64,000 nucleotides of DNA from Mixta gaviniae (GCF_002953195.1 NZ_CP026377.1:1798001-1862000), one strand, 5' to 3'; positions 1-9,009 are shown, counted from the first letter of the stretch. Notes: a model not told the origin generated them from the sequence alone. Made by a program: numbers and translations.

Positions 1-156
1 CCGGCCGCCGCGCTGGATAAAAGCCTGCGCCAGTGGCTACTGTGCCGCGATCGCCTGAGCCATATCGTGGCGGTCAATCGCGAGCTGCTGCTGACTGAAC
101 AGCTGCTGAACTGGGAAAGTTTGCTTAAGCCGGCGGCCAGGCCGCTGGCTCACTAA
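1..156 (+). CDS. holB: DNA polymerase III subunit delta' (HolB), C-terminal end
   Basis: Frame 1 is open from the window edge to TAA at 154-156 and encodes the last 51 residues. The stretch VNRELLLTEQLLNWESLL closely matches the C-terminus of enterobacterial HolB, the delta' subunit of the polymerase III clamp loader. The reading stops 15 bases before the start of ycfH, as in the E. coli holB-ycfH operon. Only the end is visible, so the catalytic-like AAA+ part cannot be judged. Confidence 0.85.
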   Translation, partial: PAAALDKSLRQWLLCRDRLSHIVAVNRELLLTEQLLNWESLLKPAARPLAH

Positions 157-171
157 TCGAAGAGAGTGGTT

Positions 172-966
172 ATGTTTTTAGTTGATTCCCATTGCCATCT
201 TGATGGCCTGAACTACGAGACGCTGCATAAGGACGTGGATGACGTGCTGGCGAAAGCGGCGGCGCGCGATGTGAAATTTATGCTGGCGGTCGCGACCACG
301 CTACCCGGCTTTAAAGCGATGGCGAAGCTGTTGGGCGACCGGCCGAATATCGCCTGGTCCTGCGGCGTGCATCCGCTGAATCAGGAGGAGGAGTGGGATT
401 TCGCCGAGCTGCGTCAGCTGGCCGCCGATCCACGCGTTATCGCCATGGGCGAAACCGGGCTGGATTACTACTATCAGCAGGAAACCAAAGCGCGTCAGCA
501 GGCTTCTTTCCGCGAACATATTCGTGTCGGACGCGAGCTGAACAAGCCGGTGATTGTCCATACACGCGACGCGCGCGACGATACGCTGGCGATCCTGCGT
601 GAAGAGCAGGTGGAAGGCTGCGGCGGCGTATTACACTGCTTTACCGAAGATCGCGAGACGGCGGCAAAGCTGCTGGATATGGGGTTCTATATCTCCTTCT
701 CCGGCATCGTCACCTTCCGCAATGCGGAAGCGCTGCGCGACGCGGCGCGCTACGTGCCGCTCGATCGCCTGCTGGTAGAGACCGATTCGCCTTACCTGGC
801 ACCGGTGCCGCATCGTGGCAAAGAGAACCAGCCGGCCTTTACGCGCGACGTCGCCGACTATATGGCGGTACTGAAGGGCGTAGAGGTGGAAACGCTGGCG
901 CAGGCCACGACGGAAAACTTCTCCAGGCTGTTCCACGTACCGATGTCGCGCCTGACGGATGCCTGA
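172..966 (+). CDS. ycfH: TatD-family metal-dependent hydrolase YcfH
   Basis: Encodes 264 residues nearly collinear with E. coli YcfH, a TatD-family TIM-barrel metallohydrolase (likely DNase). Visible family signatures are the N-terminal DSHCHLDG metal-binding motif, GETGLDYYY, the PVIVHTRDA segment with a metal-ligand His, HCFTED, and [15 protein letters not shown] near the C-terminus. The ATG at 172 is chosen over an in-frame GTG at 166 because [11 protein letters not shown] is the family start and AGAGAG lies just upstream. It probably forms an operon with holB. The physiological substrate of YcfH is not established. Confidence 0.93.
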   Translation: MFLVDSHCHLDGLNYETLHKDVDDVLAKAAARDVKFMLAVATTLPGFKAMAKLLGDRPNIAWSCGVHPLNQEEEWDFAELRQLAADPRVIAMGETGLDYYYQQETKARQQASFREHIRVGRELNKPVIVHTRDARDDTLAILREEQVEGCGGVLHCFTEDRETAAKLLDMGFYISFSGIVTFRNAEALRDAARYVPLDRLLVETDSPYLAPVPHRGKENQPAFTRDVADYMAVLKGVEVETLAQATTENFSRLFHVPMSRLTDA

Positions 967-1011
967 AAGCGGTCGTTTTTTTATAGCTCGTAATTAATCC
1001 CTGAAAATCGT

Positions 1012-1050
1012 AAAGTGCAGCGCGAAAAAAGTCGCGCTGGCACTTTTTTC
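1012..1050 (+). terminator. Rho-independent terminator after ycfH
   Basis: GTGC-AGCGCGA pairs with TCGCGCT-GGCAC around an A-rich loop (arms about 1015-1025 and 1031-1043, one bulged G), followed by TTTTTT. It separates the holB-ycfH unit from the ptsG promoter. Confidence 0.75.
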
Positions 1051-1109
1051 TGCCTGAAAGATGGCGAAAAAATAAAAAATATTCTAAAGGTTAGCCGCCT
1101 GATGGGCGA

Positions 1110-1129
1110 AACGTGACAGGTATCAAACA
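1110..1129 (+). promoter_or_regulatory. CRP-binding site upstream of ptsG
   Basis: AACGTGACAGGTATCAAACA contains half-sites CGTGA and TCAAA separated by six bases, close to the CRP consensus TGTGA-N6-TCACA. It is almost the same sequence and location as the CRP site of E. coli ptsG, which activates glucose transport genes with cAMP-CRP. Assignment is by motif and position. Confidence 0.7.
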
Positions 1130-1142
1130 AAACTGAACGGAT

Positions 1143-1163
1143 TTATTTTACTCTTCGTAATAA
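1143..1163 (+). promoter_or_regulatory. Mlc operator / ptsG promoter region
   Basis: The palindromic AT-rich stretch TTATTTTACTCTTCGTAATAA differs by few bases from the Mlc repressor site overlapping the main E. coli ptsG promoter. By analogy Mlc represses here until glucose transport sequesters it at dephosphorylated PtsG. Confidence 0.7.
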
Positions 1164-1236
1164 ATCCAGAGGGCCTTAACAAGCCCCAATGGCGAAGGAT
1201 CCTCCCTCTTTCGCCGCGCGTGAAACGCGATTAAAA

Positions 1237-1262
1237 GCACTCATACTCAGGAGTTCCACAAT
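1237..1262 (+). promoter_or_regulatory. ptsG ribosome-binding region and probable SgrS target
   Basis: The bases before the ATG include CATACTCAGGAG, which carries the Shine-Dalgarno sequence. This block is conserved with E. coli ptsG, where the sRNA SgrS base-pairs (with Hfq) during glucose-phosphate stress to block translation. SgrS itself is not in the window, so regulation is inferred from the conserved target. Confidence 0.55.
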
Positions 1263-2696
1263 ATGTTTAAGAACGCATTTGCAAACCTGCAAAAGGTCGG
1301 TAAATCGCTCATGTTGCCGGTATCGGTACTCCCGATTGCCGGTATTCTACTGGGCGTCGGCTCGGCGAATTTTGCCTGGCTACCTGCTGTTGTTTCACAT
1401 GTCATGGCGGAAGCGGGCGGATCGGTGTTCGCCAACATGCCGCTGATTTTCGCCATCGGCGTGGCGCTGGGCTTTACCAATAACGACGGCGTTTCCGCGC
1501 TGGCGGCCGTTGTGGCTTACGGCATCATGGTAAAAACCATGGCGGTCGTGGCGCCGCTGGTACTGCATCTGCCGGCGGAAGAGATCGCTACCAAACATCT
1601 GGCGGATACCGGGGTATTAGGCGGCATCATTGCCGGCTCCATCGCCGCCTACATGTTTAACCGCTTCTACCGCATTAAGCTGCCTGAGTATCTGGGCTTC
1701 TTCGCCGGTAAACGTTTCGTACCGATTATTTCCGGTATGACGGCGATTATTCTGGGCGTGGTTCTCTCCTTTATCTGGCCGCCGATTGGTAGCGCGATTC
1801 AGGACTTCTCCCAGTGGGCAGCCTATCAGAACCCGGTTGTCGCTTTCGGTATCTATGGCGTTATTGAGCGTTCTCTGGTGCCGTTCGGCCTGCATCATAT
1901 CTGGAACGTCCCTTTCCAGATGCAGATCGGCGAATTCACCAACGCGGCAGGGCAGGTTTTCCACGGCGACATCCCGCGCTATATGGCGGGCGACCCGACC
2001 GCAGGCAAACTCTCCGGCGGCTTTCTGTTCAAAATGTACGGTCTGCCGGCTGCTGCGATCGCTATCTGGCACTCCGCGAAACCGGAAAACCGTGCGAAAG
2101 TGGGCGGCATCATGATCTCCGCTGCGCTGACTTCGTTCCTGACCGGCATCACCGAGCCGATCGAGTTCTCCTTTATGTTCGTGGCGCCGATTCTGTACGC
2201 TATCCACGCGATTCTGGCAGGCCTGGCGTTCCCGATTTGTATCCTGCTCGGTATGCGTGATGGCACCAGCTTCTCGCACGGTCTGATCGATTTTATCGTG
2301 CTGAGCGGCAACAGCAGCAAAATCTGGCTGTTCCCGATTATCGGCATCATCTACGGCCTGATTTACTACACCATCTTCCGCGTGCTGATCGCCAAGCTGG
2401 ATCTGAAAACGCCGGGCCGTGAAGAAGCGACCAGCGAGCAGACCACCAGCTCTTCTAACGAGATGGCAGCGAACCTGGTAACGGCGTTTGGCGGTAAAGA
2501 TAACATCACTAACCTTGATGCCTGTATCACCCGCCTGCGCGTCAGCGTGGCCGACGTCTCTAAAGTTGACCAGGCTGGCCTGAAGAAACTGGGCGCTGCC
2601 GGCGTGGTAGTGGCAGGTTCAGGCGTACAGGCTATCTTCGGCACCAAGTCGGATAACCTGAAAACCGAAATGGATGACTATATCCGCAACCATTAA
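1263..2696 (+). CDS. ptsG: PTS glucose transporter subunit IIBC (PtsG)
   Basis: 477 residues, the same length as E. coli EIICB-Glc. The N-terminal EIIC domain (about residues 1-390) holds repeated membrane segments and the conserved [10 protein letters not shown] loop. After a polar linker rich in Glu/Ser/Thr, the EIIB domain carries [13 protein letters not shown], whose Cys is the phosphorylation site. It imports and phosphorylates glucose at the inner membrane using phosphate from Crr. The ATG at 1263 follows AGGAG with good spacing. It is monocistronic between two terminators, with CRP, Mlc and SgrS control suggested by the leader. Confidence 0.97.
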   Translation: MFKNAFANLQKVGKSLMLPVSVLPIAGILLGVGSANFAWLPAVVSHVMAEAGGSVFANMPLIFAIGVALGFTNNDGVSALAAVVAYGIMVKTMAVVAPLVLHLPAEEIATKHLADTGVLGGIIAGSIAAYMFNRFYRIKLPEYLGFFAGKRFVPIISGMTAIILGVVLSFIWPPIGSAIQDFSQWAAYQNPVVAFGIYGVIERSLVPFGLHHIWNVPFQMQIGEFTNAAGQVFHGDIPRYMAGDPTAGKLSGGFLFKMYGLPAAAIAIWHSAKPENRAKVGGIMISAALTSFLTGITEPIEFSFMFVAPILYAIHAILAGLAFPICILLGMRDGTSFSHGLIDFIVLSGNSSKIWLFPIIGIIYGLIYYTIFRVLIAKLDLKTPGREEATSEQTTSSSNEMAANLVTAFGGKDNITNLDACITRLRVSVADVSKVDQAGLKKLGAAGVVVAGSGVQAIFGTKSDNLKTEMDDYIRNH

Positions 2697-2710
2697 TTCG
2701 TTGCGTAGGC

Positions 2711-2738
2711 AAAAGGCCGCCTCCGGGCGGCCTTTTTT
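2711..2738 (+). terminator. Rho-independent terminator of ptsG
   Basis: GGCCGCC and GGGCGGCC form a strong stem around TCC, preceded by AAAA and followed by six Ts (2733-2738). The A-run upstream could let it also act weakly on minus-strand transcription from the hcp-like gene. Confidence 0.9.
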
Positions 2739-2815
2739 ACGTCTGTCGCCTGTTACGCCGCAGGGAGAAAAGAGGGAGAGGGCAGTTGTCGCCGTGCGCG
2801 CGGCTCCCGTACCGG

Positions 2816-3268
2816 CTAAAAGCAGGAGGTGGAGTTTTTGATATCCCAGCCCATACGGCTTTCCGCGCCTTTAATCCCGGATGCCGCCTGTTCCCAGTAC
2901 TGGAATTTCACCTTGTCCGCCTGAAACGCATAGGCGGCCTCTGCGATATGATCCAAATTCACATCAGTGACAGTGACGTTTTCCAGCGTTATCCGACAGG
3001 ATTCAATCATACCGTTACCCGCTTTACATAATGAAAGCTGAATCGCCTTTACACGGTTACCGTTTGATGCAAACAACAACACCGCCGCGGTTGCCTTATC
3101 AACAGGGCAGTGAACTGTCAGATTTTTATAACGAGATGCGCCCGGCCCTGCGGCATCGCCGTTTCTCCAGACGCCCCATGTATAGCTTTTTACATCGATC
3201 CACCCCTGATGAGCCGCATCCTGCGACTCGCCTGTTATCCCTTCTATTCTGAGAAATGTACTTTCCAT
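2816..3268 (-). CDS. Orphan Hcp-like type VI secretion tube protein
   Basis: 150 residues. The N-terminus (FLRIEGITGESQD, then IDVKSYTWGV), the central KNLTVHCPVDKATAAVL, and the end (VKFQYW...MGWDIKNS) follow the Hcp/DUF796 beta-barrel pattern of Pseudomonas Hcp1-type proteins. Hcp forms the hexameric tube that T6SS fires, and it also carries small effectors. No sheath, baseplate or VgrG gene is in the window, so this is an orphan copy. AGGA lies about 12 bases before the ATG. It is followed downstream only by ptsG's terminator and sits in a block that replaces fhuE of E. coli. The three Cys in the C-terminal half are unusual for Hcp. Confidence 0.8.
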   Translation of the reverse strand: MESTFLRIEGITGESQDAAHQGWIDVKSYTWGVWRNGDAAGPGASRYKNLTVHCPVDKATAAVLLFASNGNRVKAIQLSLCKAGNGMIESCRITLENVTVTDVNLDHIAEAAYAFQADKVKFQYWEQAASGIKGAESRMGWDIKNSTSCF

Positions 3269-3376
3269 AGATTTCTTTTTTTCCTGATTAAAGTATTGAT
3301 GATGGCTGTTGGTTTTTCTTGTTCGCCTGCTTTTCCGGTAACATCTACGGCTGCCGATGAGCCAGTGCGGGGGATA

Positions 3377-3487
3377 TTATTTTCCATTATCCTTCATGCG
3401 GTAGTCATCATTATTAGCAAGGACATAGGGCGTGCGCGTATGCTGGCGATTATTATCGACACATAAGGCCTGAATGGTACTATTCAT
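3377..3487 (-). pseudogene. Fragment of a DUF3289-like gene
   Basis: A 36-codon reading frame starts TIQALCVDNNRQ after MNS, matching TIQSLHIDNNRY in the intact DUF3289 protein encoded at 4031-4870. DNA similarity is visible directly: positions about 3440-3475 resemble 4215-4250. The remainder of the domain is missing, so this is probably the leftover of a second copy. It lies between the Hcp-like gene and the DUF943 gene. Confidence 0.5.
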
Positions 3488-3569
3488 CGCGCATATATCA
3501 TCATTGATTTTTTTCGCTTCATAAAAAAAGTTAATATTTTACTTTTACATGCATTGAATTGTCTTGCCA

Positions 3570-4034
3570 TTATTTAGATGGTCTCTTGATTATTTCCCCA
3601 TTCTCTTTTAAAACGTAATAACCGTCGCTGGTAGTAAAGTAGATACCGCTTTTTTTACTGTATCTGACCGTAAAGGCTTTATCTTTTTCTATGCAGCTTT
3701 TTGGTGTGTTTATCTCCGTAAAGCACAGCCTGTCATCGTGTCTGCCTCTTTCTCTATAGCCGTCGCCGAAATACCAAAAAGTGATAGTATAGCTACCATA
3801 AGGAGCAGGATTAGGGATGTCGTAACGCTTTTTCAGCATTTCACTGTTTTTTTGCCACCAGTCTATCTTTCCTCGCACGGTAACAGGAAAGTGGTCTACC
3901 AGGACATCGCTATAATTGCCATCATTATGTACTGCAATGATTTTTACCGGACGAAGGGAGAAGCAAAGGAAGCCGGCTGCTGTTATGGCGATTATGAAGA
4001 TTGACCCAATAAGTTTCTTCTTTTCCTTCCTCAT
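3570..4034 (-). CDS. DUF943 family membrane-anchored protein
   Basis: 154 residues. A Lys-rich start (MRKEKKKLIG) precedes one hydrophobic helix (about residues 9-26), then a periplasmic-type domain with HNDGNYSDVLVDHFP, RGKIDWWQKN, WYFGDGYRERG, and a C-terminal GYYVLKENGEIIKRP. This matches the enterobacterial DUF943 family as I remember it. The family has no established function; members often sit beside T6SS or polymorphic-toxin genes, so an immunity-like role is a guess. The ATG overlaps the stop of the upstream DUF3289 gene by four bases (ATGA), indicating translational coupling. Confidence 0.75.
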   Translation of the reverse strand: MRKEKKKLIGSIFIIAITAAGFLCFSLRPVKIIAVHNDGNYSDVLVDHFPVTVRGKIDWWQKNSEMLKKRYDIPNPAPYGSYTITFWYFGDGYRERGRHDDRLCFTEINTPKSCIEKDKAFTVRYSKKSGIYFTTSDGYYVLKENGEIIKRPSK

Positions 4035-4870
4035 TTCGCTTCTCCGCTGATATCTATCGTAGCCTCAATATGGGTGATAAAAGGTTTGAAGCCAAAACGA
4101 TAGTATCGCTGCAGGACAAACCAGATGCGGAAAAAACGGAACAGATTAAACTTTGCTTCTAAAATATCTCGTGCATCGAGGCCAAAGTGATCCTGGATTT
4201 TATAATGAATGCACGCACGGTAGCGATTATTATCGATATGTAGGGACTGAATAGTGATATGGGTCGCCCAGGTATCATGTACAGTGATACCCATCCCGTT
4301 GAGATTATCCTGAAAACGATCAAATTTAGGCAGCTTTCCCTTTAATATTGTTTTTCTTAATTCTTCTTTCGCTATTTCCGGGTAAATTCTGTTTTCCCAG
4401 TCAATAAATACCTGAAGCGCGTCTTGCAGCAAGAGCCGTGTACTGTTCTCTATTGAATTATCATTTACTATTTGCATTCTTAGCGCGCTATCCAGCGACA
4501 GGCTCCTGAACGGTTCGCCTTCGCCGTGCTGCATATGATTAATCATCTCTTCGATGAGATGCCTGTAAGGGCCATATATCGCAAAGCTTTGCGACAGGTG
4601 ACGCATCTCATCAAACAGGATGCTGGCACACGCCTGCTGCGTGACTTTCCGGCCTTCGCCGCGCGCGCCATAAAACATCGAGTGCGGCTGCCTGAAAGGG
4701 GTGATTTCCGTCAGGGTCCAGGGATCGACGCGGGTAGAGACATCAAGCAGGTGATAATCGTTTTTTAACTGCGACTCGCTCAGGTCGCCGTAACGCATAT
4801 CCTCCGCGCTGTAATCATCCATTCTGTTCTGCGTTTTAAATATTGTGCAGGGAAAGCGTAACGCGGTCAT
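4031..4870 (-). CDS. DUF3289 family protein
   Basis: 279 residues without a clear signal peptide or membrane helix. It has the family-like N-terminal DDYSAEDMRYGDLSE and the C-terminal block HITIQSLHIDNNRYRACIHY followed by QDHFGLDARDI and FRFFRIWFVLQRY. I recognise the DUF3289 (YPO3983-type) family, whose biochemical role is unknown. Upstream neighbours on this strand are absent for 280 bases. The gene couples to DUF943, and an Hcp-like gene lies downstream. The pairing suggests a T6SS-linked cargo/partner module, which is inference. Confidence 0.75.
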   Translation of the reverse strand: MTALRFPCTIFKTQNRMDDYSAEDMRYGDLSESQLKNDYHLLDVSTRVDPWTLTEITPFRQPHSMFYGARGEGRKVTQQACASILFDEMRHLSQSFAIYGPYRHLIEEMINHMQHGEGEPFRSLSLDSALRMQIVNDNSIENSTRLLLQDALQVFIDWENRIYPEIAKEELRKTILKGKLPKFDRFQDNLNGMGITVHDTWATHITIQSLHIDNNRYRACIHYKIQDHFGLDARDILEAKFNLFRFFRIWFVLQRYYRFGFKPFITHIEATIDISGEAK

Positions 4871-5149
4871 TCAGCACTCCTTGTGCCGCACTTCTTCCAT
4901 ATTCACGCAGGCAATAATAGGCCGCTGCGGAAACTGTGTAAATATCGAACACTGTTATACGAAAAGGTAAGGACAGGCTTGTCAGGCGCAGAAAGCACTG
5001 AATAAAGGCGCTATGGCAAGCCTGGGGTGCTGATGCGCAGGCAAGATGACGCGGAAAAATTAACCAGGACTCAGTTGGCTGACTGCGCCCCGTCAGCGGG
5101 ACGCATGGATTAGCAACGGTTAACTCAGCGATGGATAGCAGTCATTAAT

Positions 5150-6289
5150 TCAGAGATAAACGCGCAGATATTCTGTCAGGCAGAGCAGCGCCATCGCCTG
5201 GCCGTAAGGCATTGAGGTCAGCGGAATTTGGCGATAATAGTCCAGATCGCTGCCCATGGCGGTGCCGAATGAGACCTGCGTCAGCTCGCCATCCTCATTG
5301 ATATGGCGCATCACGCCCTTCACCGCCCGCTCCGCCATCGGCAGATAGTCGCGCGACAGATAGCGCTTACGCACCGCTTTTAAAATGCCGTAGGCGAAAC
5401 CGGCAGTGGCGGAGGCTTCCAGGTAGCTGTCGCGATCGTCAATCAGGGTATGCCACAGCCCGCTCTCATGCTGCCACTGGCGCAGCGCGGCAACCTGGCT
5501 TTCCAGCACCTGCTGCAGTAAGCGGCGCGTAGCGTGCTGTTCAGGCCAGCCCATCAGCTCGATAAACTCAGGAATAACGATGGTCAGCCAGCTGTTGCCG
5601 CGTGCCCAGCGCGCCTGCGCAAAGTTATGGCGGCCGTCGAAATTCCAGCCGTGAAACCACAGGCCGGTCTCCCTGTCCATCAGATACTGTACGTGCAGCA
5701 GGAACTGATAGCTCGCTTCCTCAACATAGTCCGGACGGTCAAGCAGCTTGCCGATTTTGGCCAGCGGCAGCACGCTCATCATCAGCGTATCGTCCCACAG
5801 CTGCTGGTGGTTTTCGTTGTTATAAACGATGTGCTGCAGGCCGCCCTGTTCGGTGCGCGGCATTTCATACATCACCCATTCTGCCCAGCGCTCCAGCACC
5901 GGCAGCAGCGCCGGATTGCGCGTCTCTTCATAACGGTAAGCCAGCGTCAGCAGCGGGCAGACGGTATTAACGTTTTTGGTCGGCGTGCCTTCCGTCAGCC
6001 GCTGCCGGAACCAGTCATCAATGATCGCCAGCGTTTTCGCATCGCCGGTCTGCTGGTAGTAGTGGTACATGCCGTACAGGCCGATGCCATGCGTCCACTC
6101 CCAGCCGGCCCAGCCCTTGGTATCGATAACGCGCCCGTCATCCAGCCGCAGCAGGAACTCGCCGCTCTCATCGGTAATAGCGACCAGATTATCGGTCAGC
6201 TTCTCAATCAGCTGCACCAGTTGAGGGCGCGGCAGAAGAAATTCAGGCTGGCGCAGCAGGGCGCTCTGTTTTACAGGAAATACAGTCAT
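5150..6289 (-). CDS. rhiN: Unsaturated rhamnogalacturonyl hydrolase (GH105, RhiN/YteR type)
   Basis: 379 residues with the alpha/alpha-barrel pattern of GH105. Recognisable segments are GWAGWEWTHGIGLYGMYHYY near residue 60, the NENHQQLWDDTLMMSVLPLA block containing the catalytic Asp region, FHGWNFDGRHNFAQARWARGNSW, and SYLEASATAGFAYGI. These enzymes cleave the unsaturated galacturonyl residue left by pectate/rhamnogalacturonan lyases, giving a cytoplasmic sugar for catabolism. AGGA precedes the ATG by eight bases. It lies 14 bases after rhiT on the same strand, the arrangement of the rhiTN operon of soft-rot Erwinia/Dickeya. Confidence 0.85.
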   Translation of the reverse strand: MTVFPVKQSALLRQPEFLLPRPQLVQLIEKLTDNLVAITDESGEFLLRLDDGRVIDTKGWAGWEWTHGIGLYGMYHYYQQTGDAKTLAIIDDWFRQRLTEGTPTKNVNTVCPLLTLAYRYEETRNPALLPVLERWAEWVMYEMPRTEQGGLQHIVYNNENHQQLWDDTLMMSVLPLAKIGKLLDRPDYVEEASYQFLLHVQYLMDRETGLWFHGWNFDGRHNFAQARWARGNSWLTIVIPEFIELMGWPEQHATRRLLQQVLESQVAALRQWQHESGLWHTLIDDRDSYLEASATAGFAYGILKAVRKRYLSRDYLPMAERAVKGVMRHINEDGELTQVSFGTAMGSDLDYYRQIPLTSMPYGQAMALLCLTEYLRVYL

Positions 6290-6303
6290 CGTTCAGATCC
6301 TAT

Positions 6304-7896
6304 CTATCGTTTCAAAGTATGCGGCAGCGCCGCGTCCGCAGGCTGCGCAGGGCGCAGCGGCGGCGCGGGTGGGCGATGGCGGTTAAGAAAACCGATGTTG
6401 TTATTTCCCCACAGATTTTCATAGGGCAGCCCGGCGAGCGTCTCGACCGTGGCGCGCGCATCGGGCGTAATGCGGTCCGGCACCGGGTGCCCGGCCAGAC
6501 GCATTTTTTGCGTCTCTTCGCGCAGTACCGAATGGGTCTGCAGGTTCAGGCGGAAGCGCAGGGAGATAAAGAAGCCGATCGCCAGCACGCACAGGGTGCC
6601 GACGCTCAGGATCAGCAGGATGGTGTGCTGCACGCTATCGCTCTGCTGCGCCTGGCCGGAAACAAAGCCGGAGAGCTGCAGCACGATGCCGACCAGCATC
6701 ACGGCGCCCGCCTGCGACGCCTTGCGCGTCAGTGTCATAATGCCGGCGAAGATGCCCTCGCGGCGCTGGCCGGTGATCACTTCATCGACATCGGCGATAT
6801 AGGTGTAGATATTCCACGGTACATAGTTGATGCCACCACGGCCCAGCCCGGCCAGCGCGGAAATCAGCACCAGCAGCGCCATGTTATCGTTCATGCCGGT
6901 GTACCAGAGCGCGGCGTAAGAGAGGGCGCTCAGGGCGAACAGCGTCACCACCAGGCGATAGGAGGGCGCAGGCCCAAGACGGATGCAGAGCGGGATCATG
7001 CCCATTACCGCGATAAACTGCAGGATCGCCATCGTGCCCATCAGGCTGGAGGCGATCTGCGCGCTCTGCATCAGTACAAACACCACATACCAGGTAAACA
7101 CGGCGTTAAACACATCCTGCGCGATATAGCCGCCAAGATACATGCCCAGGTGCTGACGGAAAATGCGAATGCGCAGCGTAGAGGCGAGTTCGACATAGAG
7201 GCGCTTCAGGCTCTGCGTCAGCGTTAGCTGGCGCTTCTCCTCTTCCGCGCGCCGTGACTCGGCGGAAAAATCTTCCGGCGCGCGCTCCCAGGTAAACAGC
7301 CACACCAGCGTCAGCACCACGGCGCAGATAATTGAAAACACCAGGCTGGCGTAGAAGAAGGAGACGGCGTTGTCTTTGCCGAAGTGGTTGATTAGCACGC
7401 CGGGCAGGAAGGCCGCCAGAATGGCCGACAGCTGCGCCAGCGCGATGCGCGCGCCGGAGAATTTGGTTTTCTTTTTAAAGTCGTCGGTCATTTCCGGCAC
7501 CAGGGTTTCATACGGCACCAGAATCATGGTGTAGACGATATCGAACAGCAGATAGGTAAGCAGATAGTAGAGATAGCTCATCTCGCCGACCCACATCAGG
7601 CTGTAACTGAACACGCAGGGAATGCCAAGCAGGATAAAGAATTTACGGCGGCCAAAACGTTTGCCCAGCCAGGTCGAGCCGAAGTTATCGGTAAGAAAGC
7701 CCATCAGCGGGCTGATGACTGCGTCCAGCACGCGCGCCATCGCGAAAATAAAGGTCGCCTCAATTGGCGTCAGCCCGCAAAAGGTGGTGTAAAAGTAGAG
7801 CAGCCAGGCCGCCGTCAGGGCCGTGGTGCCGGCGCCCAGAAAATCGCCCGATCCGTAAGCCAGGTAGTGCCGTAAGCCAATTTTACGCGCTGGCAT
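6304..7896 (-). CDS. rhiT: GPH-family rhamnogalacturonide/oligosaccharide transporter (RhiT type)
   Basis: 530 residues with about 12 hydrophobic helices. The N-terminal HYLAYGSGDFLGAG and the cytoplasmic loop GKRFGRRKFFILLGIP mark the glycoside-pentoside-hexuronide:cation symporter family. In frame starts exist up to 7920, but the ATG at 7896 is chosen because GAGGAG stands nine bases ahead of it. Its immediate partner rhiN supports rhamnogalacturonide import rather than another sugar. A KdgR-like palindrome lies about 165 bases upstream. The C-terminal tail beyond the last helix (about 80 residues, Pro/Arg rich) is longer than usual for the family. Confidence 0.82.
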   Translation of the reverse strand: MPARKIGLRHYLAYGSGDFLGAGTTALTAAWLLYFYTTFCGLTPIEATFIFAMARVLDAVISPLMGFLTDNFGSTWLGKRFGRRKFFILLGIPCVFSYSLMWVGEMSYLYYLLTYLLFDIVYTMILVPYETLVPEMTDDFKKKTKFSGARIALAQLSAILAAFLPGVLINHFGKDNAVSFFYASLVFSIICAVVLTLVWLFTWERAPEDFSAESRRAEEEKRQLTLTQSLKRLYVELASTLRIRIFRQHLGMYLGGYIAQDVFNAVFTWYVVFVLMQSAQIASSLMGTMAILQFIAVMGMIPLCIRLGPAPSYRLVVTLFALSALSYAALWYTGMNDNMALLVLISALAGLGRGGINYVPWNIYTYIADVDEVITGQRREGIFAGIMTLTRKASQAGAVMLVGIVLQLSGFVSGQAQQSDSVQHTILLILSVGTLCVLAIGFFISLRFRLNLQTHSVLREETQKMRLAGHPVPDRITPDARATVETLAGLPYENLWGNNNIGFLNRHRPPAPPLRPAQPADAALPHTLKR

Positions 7897-8261
7897 TGTC
7901 AATCTCCTCATCATGACCACTGAAAAAACGCCTGCATTCCGACCGCTCAGACGGATACCTCGAAGGTAGAGGGGCGGGGGCGCGCAAACCTTCGCGTTTT
8001 TGCTACGGAAATGAGGAGACTGGCAAAAAAACGAAGAAAAACCTGCCTTGCCTCTAATTTATAAAACGATGTTTTATTTTTTATAGCGGCGGCTGACGGT
8101 AATGCGAAAAGGCGCACAAAAAATCGGCGCGATAACGCGAGGGTGTACAAAAAAGTGGCACTACGGCGGGGCAAACGAAAGAAAAGTGGTGGGAAGGTTG
8201 AAAGAAAACGAAATTCTCGCTCATACTCCCATGACTTACTTCTCTGCTAAGGATATGCATC
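7897..8261. other. Divergent intergenic region between rhiT and hinT
   Basis: 365 bases with no credible gene. It must hold the rhiTN promoter (minus) and the hinT promoter (plus). The only clear element is the KdgR-like palindrome at 8061-8077. Confidence 0.6.
8061..8077 (-). promoter_or_regulatory. KdgR-like operator upstream of rhiTN
   Basis: ATAAAAC-GAT-GTTTTAT is a perfect inverted repeat, and the surrounding bases (TATAAAACGATGTTTTATT) fit the IclR-family KdgR consensus, roughly AATRAAAYRNYRTTTYATT. KdgR represses pectin catabolism genes until KDG accumulates and is known to control rhiTN in Dickeya. Assigned by motif only. Confidence 0.65.
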
Positions 8262-8609
8262 ATGGCTGAAGAAACCATTTTCAGTAAAATTATTCGTCGT
8301 GAAGTGCCTGCGGATATCGTCTATCAGGATGAACTGGTCACCGCCTTTCGCGATATCTCGCCCAAGGCGCCGACCCATGTCCTGATCGTGCCGAACATTC
8401 TGGTGCCGACCGCCAATGACGTCAGCGAAGCGCATGAGCAGGCGATGGGACGCATGTTTACCGTTGCGGCGAAAATCGCGAAAAAAGAGGGCATTGCTGA
8501 GGATGGCTACCGGCTGATCGTGAATTGCAACCAGCACGGCGGGCAGGAAGTTTACCATATTCATATGCACCTGGTCGGCGGTCGCCCTCTGGGGCCGATG
8601 CTGAGCTAA
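8262..8609 (+). CDS. hinT: Purine nucleoside phosphoramidase HinT
   Basis: 115 residues with the HIT-family signature HIHMH at about residues 99-103, preceded by [10 protein letters not shown]. HinT hydrolyses adenosine 5'-monophosphoramidate and acyl-adenylates in the cytoplasm. AAGGAT precedes the ATG at suitable distance. It heads a tightly spaced gene string, hinT-ycfL-lpoB-thiK-nagZ-ycfP, as in E. coli. Confidence 0.96.
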   Translation: MAEETIFSKIIRREVPADIVYQDELVTAFRDISPKAPTHVLIVPNILVPTANDVSEAHEQAMGRMFTVAAKIAKKEGIAEDGYRLIVNCNQHGGQEVYHIHMHLVGGRPLGPMLS

Positions 8610-8629
8610 TCTGATTGCGGAACTTCAAC

Positions 8630-8998
8630 ATGCGCACGCTCTTCGCCAGCTTGCCGCTGGTTATGCTTCTGGCTGGCTGCAGCAGCGATAAAGCGATGAT
8701 CGATACTTCGCAATCGCTGATCATGGAATCCTCGGTGCTTTCCGCTGGCATTCTGACCAGCAAGCCGACAATCTCCGAACAGTCGGGGCAGCAGCGGGCG
8801 GTGAGCGTGCTGGAGAATCAGCAGAGCAAACCGGTGACCGTCCACTATCGTTTCTACTGGTACGATGATAAAGGGCTGGAGATCCAGCCGTTTGAATCGC
8901 CGCGCACCGTCGTGGTGCCCGCAAACCAGCGGCTTGAAATCGGTTCGCAAATCGGCAATCTGATGGCAAGCAAAGTACGTCTTTATCTTTATCTGTAA
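8630..8998 (+). CDS. ycfL: YcfL family lipoprotein
   Basis: 122 residues. MRTLFASLPLVMLLAGC is a lipoprotein signal with lipobox LAGC. The mature part keeps the YcfL core QSLIMESSVLSAGI, PVTVHYRFYWYD and the C-terminal KVRLYLYL. The ATG at 8630 is preferred to an in-frame TTG at 8615 because it gives a normal signal peptide. Function of YcfL is unknown. It sits 20 bases after hinT and 11 before lpoB. Confidence 0.88.
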   Translation: MRTLFASLPLVMLLAGCSSDKAMIDTSQSLIMESSVLSAGILTSKPTISEQSGQQRAVSVLENQQSKPVTVHYRFYWYDDKGLEIQPFESPRTVVVPANQRLEIGSQIGNLMASKVRLYLYL

Positions 8999-9009
8999 GG
9001 GGAAATACC

